A stretch of DNA of 10,076 nucleotides from CAZDHT01 sp964505325 (GTDB lineage Bacteria > Planctomycetota > PUPC01): positions 1 through 10,076 of the forward strand of contig CAZDHT010000203.1 in assembly GCA_964505325.1 (NCBI GenBank), in the 5' to 3' direction. Below the pieces are notes generated by a model. It was given only the letters and a program-made list of their open reading frames with translations. It did no database searches and was not told the origin of the DNA. Shown piece by piece: positions 5,388 to 10,076 of this stretch (positions are counted from its first letter, which is position 1; every line of letters begins with the position of its first letter). Both the position numbers and the translations under genes were made by a program.

Positions 5388-8300
5388 ATGTTCAAGAAGC
5401 GACAGGAAAGAAAAGCGATAGCGCTCATTATGGCGGTCGCCATCATGGCGGTGCTCGCGGTCATCGGCTTCGGGTTTGCCTCCTCGATGAAGCTGGAGTC
5501 TGCGGCGACAAACGCCATCAGGAATCTGGCCCAGGCAAGGCTCGCCGCGTATGCGGCGATCCAACTGTGCCAGGGAGCGCTCATCGATGACGCCGAAGCC
5601 ACCCCGAGCCAGACAGCCGGGCCGCTGGCCGATCACTTCGAAGAGTCGTTGTACCAGCACCCGGTCCCAGCCGCGCAGGAAACCCTGCTGGAGACGGGCA
5701 ACCTCACCGTCAAAGCGACGGCTGCGTCGCTGCCCTATTACGGCGGAAGTGGCGCCGGGACGGTCAAGATACGCGACGCTTCGAGCAAAATGAACCTCAA
5801 CGCATTCGGCAACCTCAGCAAATGGTACCCTGACGCCGGGGACTACCCGAACAGTGTCTCGACCGTCACCAATGCGGCTGAATCCGTCTATCACGGCGTC
5901 AACCAGCGGTTCAGCTCCTTCGAGGTGAGCTTTGAGGAGTTCTTCTTCTATCTGTACATGACCGGCGGCCTGTGGAACACGTCGTGGCCTTCGGCGGTTC
6001 GACTCACATATAACTCGGGCAGCCCCAACGACGCAGACAGCAAGGAAGCCCGGGTCCGCTGTGCGAACCTCGCCCGGGCGATCTGCCTGTACCGGTACGG
6101 CCCCGACGGCAAGCCGGGAGTCGCAAACACGGACGACGACCAGGACAACGCCCTCCTTATCGTGGACGACATCGACAACGACGGCGACAGTCAGAACAAC
6201 GAGGCCAACGAGGGCGTGGATGAGCCGGATGAATACGTCCCCGCCAAGCCGTACGGGGACGACAAGAAGTTCAATTACATCGCCGAATTCAAGGACGCCA
6301 TCAAGGCCACCTACTCCATCGGCCCGGGTGTCCCGGCGGCCGTCGGCTACGCCTCGGACGCCGACGCCGAAGCGGAGCGCATCTACGCCGTCGTGAGCAC
6401 CGAGCTTACCCTCGACTCCTACACGCTTGACATCCGCTCGGCATGCATCGACCACCCCGGCTACGATGGCTACGACAACGACGGCGACGGCCTGGTCGAC
6501 GAAAATGAAACCGAGGACCCCGACGGGGCGAAGACGCTCGCCGAACTCAAATTGCAGATCCAAGAGGGAAAGACGGTCTACGGGACCTACAACCCCGGCA
6601 CGGGCACGTTCACCGACCGAATCGACATCTGCGAAAGGGGCCTCGAGGACAGCAACGCAGGCCGGGCCGCCCAAGCTGTCTACCTGCACCGGAAGCTGAG
6701 GAAGGTGGTTCAGCGCTTCACCCTCAAGAATGCGCTCGACATAGTGGACTACAGGGACACCGACCACGTACCGACGTTCATCAGCGCGGCCGACGTCAAC
6801 GCGCTGACCGACGGCAACCTGAACGAAGACCTGTACGGAATGGAGGGGCTCCACGTCACCGAGGTCGGCAGGTACATCGATGTCGGCGCCAACCAGTTCG
6901 GCTCCGAGGCCCTACCGTGGACGGGCAATGCGGGGACGTGCGCCTACACGGTCCTGGCCGAACACGACGAGGACACAGAGCGGACCAGCACGCTCTCCAT
7001 CACCGACGCCGCCGGCCTCAAGGAGGGCGACTACATCATCAAGTTCCAGGTTCAGCTCCCGGCGAACGGGAACGGAAAGCTCATCGTCAAGAACGCTGAT
7101 GGGTCCTTGGATAAGGAGATCAAGCAGAGCGGCACAGCCTACTTCGGCCCGCTCAGCGTGAACGATTCCCACAAAGGCAGCATCCAGGTCTTCGCCAACT
7201 ACCTGCAGGGGAAGATACTAAACGACATCGTCGGCCAGACCTTCACCGTATCGGACTTCCACATCTTGCTCCCATACGTGGAGGTGATGAACTGGAGCAA
7301 GAAAGATGTTAACATGTCGGACTTGTACGTCTACGTCGGGTCGAAGGCGCCCGGCGACCTCAATGATGGCGACCCTTCGCTTGTCCTGCTCAGCACCGGA
7401 ACCATCAAGAACACCTCGAATCCCCCCGCGTATAAGTCACCGTTCACGGCGGCCCCGGCGAATCACATCCCGGGCCAACGGCCGCTGCTGAACGGCTTCA
7501 GCGCGACCCACGGCGCGGGATACGGCTTCTTCGTCATCACGTATCACGAAGGCTCGTTCGAGCGGAACTTCACCGGAGGCAGCAACCAGGATGGGACCTG
7601 GGGAAATGTGGCGGGCGAAGACTTCCCCATCTGGACCATCGGCGCCGCCGCCGATTACACCAACGATTCCAGGAATCCTTTCTACTCCGGCTACGACGGC
7701 GGGCAGCAGGTGCTCCTGCTCGTCAGAGAAGGCGCCAACACGTACAAAATGGTCGGCGGGGGCGTCTTGGACGGATTCACGGGAGCCGGGGGCACCGGAA
7801 AACCACTCAGCACAACTAACCTGGCGCTGGACCGCACCCTGCTCTTCGGCAGCCCGTGGTACTCCCAGTCGGTTTACACCGCATGGGCCGGCGTAGACAA
7901 CTGGACCAGGGACATCGTGGACGAAACCGCCGGCGTCAAGGTGCCGCGTGTCTCTCCGGGACGGTGGAATCGCGTGGACCACGCCTCCGGAGCTAACTAC
8001 TGGCCGTATGATCCGAACATCTTTGCCACCGCGACCGACGGTCGCAACGACCTGCCTGTCATATCGGACCGGGGCTACTTCGCTTCTCCTGCCGAGATCA
8101 GCAACGTCTCGGCAGGCGAGTTCAAGAACGCGACCTTCAACTACGAGCAGATTTCAGGCCACGCGGCATATTTCCCCGACTGGAACACGCTCATCGCGTA
8201 TACCGTGTCGGCGAGGACACCCGCCCGGGTCAACCTGAACACGGCGTCGGCACCGGTGATGGCGGCAGCAGCCGTTGGTCTGACGCCGGATGCGGCCGCG

Positions 8301-8666
8301 CTTATCACTCTCCGGGAGAACAACCGCCTTTATCAGGCCAAGGCGCTCTGTGAAACCAAGGCGATCAAGGACGTATACTATGACGACCAGCCGGGCGGCA
8401 GCTATGATGATGACGACGATGACAGCGCGGTCAGAGAGTTCTCGGAAAGAGAGCTCTGGCTCATAAAGAACAGTTCTGTGTTCACATTGCGCGGCAACGT
8501 CTTTTCGGTGGCATGCGCGGGCACCGTAACAGACGCGAGCGGCAACACCCGCGCTCTCTACTCACTGGAGGCGGTATTTGACAGGGGCAAAGCCGTGCGG
8601 GAAGAGGCGGGGCAATACAAACCCGTGGTGATCTTGGTCCGCGTGGCTCCTGTTCTCGCCCAATGA
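5388..8666 (+). CDS. Giant GspK-like tip pseudopilin, 1092 aa
   Basis: This is probably the tip subunit of a pseudopilus. The N-terminus, MFKKRQERKAIALIMAVAIM, has a basic leader and a long hydrophobic helix without Glu at +5, as in GspK/XcpX. No Gly precedes the likely cleavage point near Ala10. Near the C-terminus, ARVNLNTASAPVMAAAAVGL (946-965) with ALITLRE is the helix-hairpin-helix block diagnostic of GspK. It is followed by ELWLIKNSSVFTLRGNVFSV (1022-1041) and YSLEAVFDR (1058-1066). GspK is usually about 300-350 aa, so some 750 residues are extra. Visible in these are two D-x-D-N-D-G-D motifs (261-268, 361-369), a beta-rich region (about 515-627), a lamin-tail-like segment starting LPYVEVMNWSKKDVNMSDLY (628-647) and GYFASPAEISNVSAGEF (896-912). 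An acidic run of six Asp sits at 1007-1012. A GGAG site lies 11 bases before the ATG. Large cassette proteins of Verrucomicrobia (Verru_Chthon protein A) are a possible alternative family. Confidence 0.88.
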   Translation: MFKKRQERKAIALIMAVAIMAVLAVIGFGFASSMKLESAATNAIRNLAQARLAAYAAIQLCQGALIDDAEATPSQTAGPLADHFEESLYQHPVPAAQETLLETGNLTVKATAASLPYYGGSGAGTVKIRDASSKMNLNAFGNLSKWYPDAGDYPNSVSTVTNAAESVYHGVNQRFSSFEVSFEEFFFYLYMTGGLWNTSWPSAVRLTYNSGSPNDADSKEARVRCANLARAICLYRYGPDGKPGVANTDDDQDNALLIVDDIDNDGDSQNNEANEGVDEPDEYVPAKPYGDDKKFNYIAEFKDAIKATYSIGPGVPAAVGYASDADAEAERIYAVVSTELTLDSYTLDIRSACIDHPGYDGYDNDGDGLVDENETEDPDGAKTLAELKLQIQEGKTVYGTYNPGTGTFTDRIDICERGLEDSNAGRAAQAVYLHRKLRKVVQRFTLKNALDIVDYRDTDHVPTFISAADVNALTDGNLNEDLYGMEGLHVTEVGRYIDVGANQFGSEALPWTGNAGTCAYTVLAEHDEDTERTSTLSITDAAGLKEGDYIIKFQVQLPANGNGKLIVKNADGSLDKEIKQSGTAYFGPLSVNDSHKGSIQVFANYLQGKILNDIVGQTFTVSDFHILLPYVEVMNWSKKDVNMSDLYVYVGSKAPGDLNDGDPSLVLLSTGTIKNTSNPPAYKSPFTAAPANHIPGQRPLLNGFSATHGAGYGFFVITYHEGSFERNFTGGSNQDGTWGNVAGEDFPIWTIGAAADYTNDSRNPFYSGYDGGQQVLLLVREGANTYKMVGGGVLDGFTGAGGTGKPLSTTNLALDRTLLFGSPWYSQSVYTAWAGVDNWTRDIVDETAGVKVPRVSPGRWNRVDHASGANYWPYDPNIFATATDGRNDLPVISDRGYFASPAEISNVSAGEFKNATFNYEQISGHAAYFPDWNTLIAYTVSARTPARVNLNTASAPVMAAAAVGLTPDAAALITLRENNRLYQAKALCETKAIKDVYYDDQPGGSYDDDDDDSAVREFSERELWLIKNSSVFTLRGNVFSVACAGTVTDASGNTRALYSLEAVFDRGKAVREEAGQYKPVVILVRVAPVLAQ
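6162..6224 (+). other. First D-x-D-N-D-G-D calcium-loop-like motif in the GspK-like protein (residues 259-279)
   Basis: The segment VDDIDNDGDSQNNEANEGVD has the alternating aspartates of EF-hand or thrombospondin type 3 loops and sits in a strongly acidic region (residues 248-282). Calcium binding is inferred. T2SS GspK itself binds calcium in some systems, though through different residues. Confidence 0.5.
6465..6509 (+). other. Second D-x-D-N-D-G-D calcium-loop-like motif in the GspK-like protein (residues 360-374)
   Basis: DGYDNDGDGLVDENE repeats the same loop about 100 residues downstream and is closer to the D-x-D-x-DG-x-x-D-x-x-E calcium consensus than the first copy. The two copies are likely an internal duplication of a short loop unit. 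Confidence 0.6.
7269..7787 (+). other. Lamin-tail-like segment in the GspK-like protein (residues about 628-800)
   Basis: LPYVEVMNWSKKDVNMSDLY matches the opening of lamin-tail (LTD) immunoglobulin-like domains (x-YVEI-x-N-x-S-x-x-x-V-x-L-S-x-W). The later part (QQVLLLVREGANTYKMVGGG) resembles the closing strands. The middle is longer than a typical LTD, so the boundaries are approximate. Confidence 0.4.
8220..8333 (+). other. GspK helix-hairpin-helix block (residues 945-982)
   Basis: PARVNLNTASAPVMAAAA followed by LTPDAAALITLRENN is the V-N-x-NTAS-x-x-VL...L-x-x-x-x-A-x-x-I-x-x-R pattern that identifies GspK/PulK proteins. It is the main reason for the family call on the 1092-residue gene. 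Confidence 0.8.
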
Positions 8667-8699
8667 CAGATAGGGATGACCGGTAACTGGGAAAGCAAT

Positions 8700-8705
8700 G
8701 GAGGT
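8700..8705 (+). promoter_or_regulatory. Strong Shine-Dalgarno GGAGGT for the last pilin-like gene
   Basis: The sequence AATGGAGGTGA ends about 9 bases before the ATG at 8715 and lies in the 48-base gap after the GspK-like stop. It is the best ribosome binding site in the operon, which suits a more abundant (major-pilin-like) subunit. Confidence 0.65.
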
Positions 8706-8714
8706 GATGGTCCG

Positions 8715-10076
8715 ATGACAACTCAGCATCCGACGAAGTCTATCGAGAGGGCGGCCAAGGGCTACACCATTGTCGAGCTGCTCGTGGTGATCGCCATCAT
8801 CACGATTCTCGCCAGCATTCTGGTAACGGTAGCCAGATCGATGCTGACCACCGCGAGCGAAGCCAGGTGCGTGGCCAACATGAAAGTCTGGGCGTCTGCC
8901 ATCCACTTGCACACCACGACGCACCAAGGCGAGCTTCCCCCACTGGGCCAGCCCGGCGAACCCCTTTACGCTGCAACCGGCGCGTTGCAGGGCTTCTTCA
9001 CCAAGTATGACCTTTCGCCGAGGGTCGCTTACCCGGCCACGAACCAATATATGCAGGGAAACGCGGAATCCGACCAGTGGACGAACGTGGAGATCACTTG
9101 TTACGGCGCCCCGGACTATGCCAGCGCCGAGATCGTTGACGACTCTCAGACAATAGGGAGCACACCGCTCCCGAGCCCCGCATACATTATCGTCGACAAC
9201 AACGACCCCACGGACGTCGAGATCTACGGGTCCATATGGGAGGAGACAACGCCCGCAAAGGCCTATGGCGAGCATCTCCTCCTGCACCCGGGAGGGACCT
9301 GGACCGGCAGCAACTCGGTCAAGTGGAAGTACAAGTACCCTTACGCCCAAGGACTGACCTACACGGTGAAAATCGAGGTCCACTACGTCGAAGGCCCGGG
9401 ACGAGCCACAACCATCCCCTACGAATGCTCCCACTCCGAGGGAGCACCGGTCACTGCCAAGAGGGTGTCGCAGGCCAGTTCCGCCTGGGAATCACACTGG
9501 GAAACACTTAAGGACGCCTCGACGGGAAGCATACTGTATCTGAAGGTTACGCCGGGCACCGAGTACTACGTCAAGGTCTCGGACGCCAGTGCAGGGACGG
9601 GGTCGGAGACCCTCGTTGCCGACGCCATCAGGGTGACGGCGCTGACCGCCACCGGAGGGGACCCCGAAGGCCAGGAGGCCGGCTTCCGAACCCTGATGGG
9701 CGCATGGACGGTCGTCGCGCCTGGCGACGCCTACCCAGTCAGCAATCCGGCGCTTCATCGGCTGGACAGGTCCGGCGGCAATACGGGAAGCGCCGAATGG
9801 CTGCTGCCCGAGTTGGACGCGGGCTACTACGAGGTCTCGCTGTGGTGGGGGCAGTTTGACACCAAGAACACCGCGGTGCCCCACACAATACACCACGCCT
9901 CCGGCACGACGACGGTAATCGTCGATCAGGCAAACAGCGGCGTTTCCGGCGGCGGATGGACAACTCTGGCGAACGTCAACTTCGACTCGGGACACACCTA
10001 CAAGATCGTGCTAGGAGTTGCGACCGGCTCCGGCGACATTATTGTAGCCGACGCGGTCAGGGTGGCTCCTCGTCCC
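8715..10076 (+). CDS. GspG-like prepilin with two tandem golvesin-like domains (at least 454 aa, runs off the window)
   Basis: This is a type IV pilin-like protein with 454 residues visible and no stop before the window ends. The leader MTTQHPTKSIERAAKG is followed by YTIVELLVVIAIITILASIL (17-36). Cleavage would be after Gly16, with Glu at +5 (Glu21). The first mature residue is Tyr rather than the usual Phe or Met. Residues 45-100 (SEARCVANMKVWASAIH, GELPPL) resemble the first part of GspG/DUF1559-type globular regions. After that, two golvesin C-terminal-like domains follow at about 157-310 and 318-452, both ending in the hallmark ADA-I/V-RV (LVADAIRVT, IVADAVRVA). It follows the GspK-like gene after 48 bases, with the strongest Shine-Dalgarno in the operon. 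Ordinary GspG proteins are about 140 aa, so almost all the mass is the added domains. More domains may follow outside the window. Confidence 0.9.
   Translation, partial: MTTQHPTKSIERAAKGYTIVELLVVIAIITILASILVTVARSMLTTASEARCVANMKVWASAIHLHTTTHQGELPPLGQPGEPLYAATGALQGFFTKYDLSPRVAYPATNQYMQGNAESDQWTNVEITCYGAPDYASAEIVDDSQTIGSTPLPSPAYIIVDNNDPTDVEIYGSIWEETTPAKAYGEHLLLHPGGTWTGSNSVKWKYKYPYAQGLTYTVKIEVHYVEGPGRATTIPYECSHSEGAPVTAKRVSQASSAWESHWETLKDASTGSILYLKVTPGTEYYVKVSDASAGTGSETLVADAIRVTALTATGGDPEGQEAGFRTLMGAWTVVAPGDAYPVSNPALHRLDRSGGNTGSAEWLLPELDAGYYEVSLWWGQFDTKNTAVPHTIHHASGTTTVIVDQANSGVSGGGWTTLANVNFDSGHTYKIVLGVATGSGDIIVADAVRVAPRP
9183..9644 (+). other. Golvesin-like domain 1 of the GspG-like prepilin (residues about 157-310)
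   Basis: It opens YIIVDNNDPTD, continues with SVKWKYKY (201-208), YTVKIEVHYVEG (216-227), W258 and W262 at the usual GGW...L position (WESHWETL), YYVKVSD (284-290) and closes LVADAIRVT (300-308). The central part is more divergent than in domain 2. Carbohydrate binding is inferred from the family. Confidence 0.7.
9666..10070 (+). other. Golvesin-like domain 2 of the GspG-like prepilin (residues about 318-452)
   Basis: The order is complete: AEWLLPELDAGYYEVSLWWG (360-379), HTIHHASGTTTVIVDQ (390-405), GGWTTL (413-418), HTYKIVLG (427-434) and IVADAVRVA (443-451). This is the clearest golvesin C-terminal-like copy in the window. Confidence 0.85.

Noticed and set aside
5049..6854. 601-residue open frame on the minus strand opposite the GspH- and GspK-like genes
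   Set aside because: It is antisense to well-supported coding sequence, has no recognisable domain, and is valine/arginine/aspartate-rich as expected from stop-poor GC-rich complement.
8699..8719. Mini-ORF MEVMVR just before the last prepilin gene
   Set aside because: It is only six codons, overlaps the Shine-Dalgarno itself and ends across the ATG at 8715. It is most likely chance.
8562..9434. 290-residue minus-strand frame over the GspK end and the last prepilin
   Set aside because: The plus strand here encodes a prepilin N-terminus and a golvesin-like domain. The antisense product shows no domain.
1..10076. tRNA, rRNA, CRISPR array, insertion sequence or attachment site
   Set aside because: I saw no cloverleaf, regularly spaced repeats, transposase motifs or terminal inverted repeats on either strand.

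Overview
This is a GC-rich bacterial window. Hand counts of sampled 60-base lines give about 62% GC in the phosphodiesterase gene and clearly less in one methyltransferase gene. It has a single strand switch near 3.8-4.1 kb. Genes left of the switch read leftward and genes right of it read rightward. There is no ribosomal or tRNA marker to place the organism. Prepilins carrying golvesin-type beta-sandwich domains, a very large GspK-like protein with D-x-D-N-D-G-D motifs, and a phosphodiesterase beside cysDN with a small ribbon-helix-helix protein are what I associate with uncultivated Planctomycetota/Verrucomicrobiota-, Lentisphaerae- or Hydrogenedentota-type genomes. That placement is a low-confidence inference.

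Left half (1-3803, minus strand), in order of transcription: a class I SAM-dependent methyltransferase (2877-3803, GTG start, lower GC than its neighbours), a type I phosphodiesterase/nucleotide pyrophosphatase of the alkaline phosphatase superfamily (1370-2734), a 75-residue ribbon-helix-helix protein (1132-1359), CysD (315-1118) and the N-terminal 101 residues of CysN (1-304). The last four are separated by 10, 13 and 10 bases and look like one operon. CysD and CysN together activate sulfate to adenosine 5'-phosphosulfate, so the block is a sulfate-activation unit with an associated hydrolase and a probable DNA-binding protein. It may feed sulfation of a surface glycan or reductive assimilation, and the window does not settle which. 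The methyltransferase lies 142 bases upstream of the phosphodiesterase, across a region holding two adjacent hairpins.

Right half (4077-10076, plus strand): a good sigma-70-like promoter (TTGATT-18-TATAAT) precedes three tightly spaced genes for type IV pilin-like proteins. They are a GspH/FimT-like pseudopilin (427 aa), a giant GspK-like tip pseudopilin (1092 aa) and a GspG-like prepilin that runs off the window (at least 454 aa). All three start with a prepilin-type hydrophobic helix but are far larger than standard pseudopilins.

The most notable observation is that the extra mass consists of beta-sandwich modules. The GspH-like protein has one golvesin C-terminal-like (CBM-like) domain inserted into the pilin fold, followed by a second short beta module. 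The GspG-like protein carries two golvesin-like domains in tandem. The GspK-like protein has two calcium-loop-like motifs, a further beta region and a lamin-tail-like segment before its helix-hairpin-helix end. I read this as a pseudopilus or surface fibre whose subunits carry putative carbohydrate-binding modules. No secretion ATPase, platform protein, secretin or prepilin peptidase lies inside the window.
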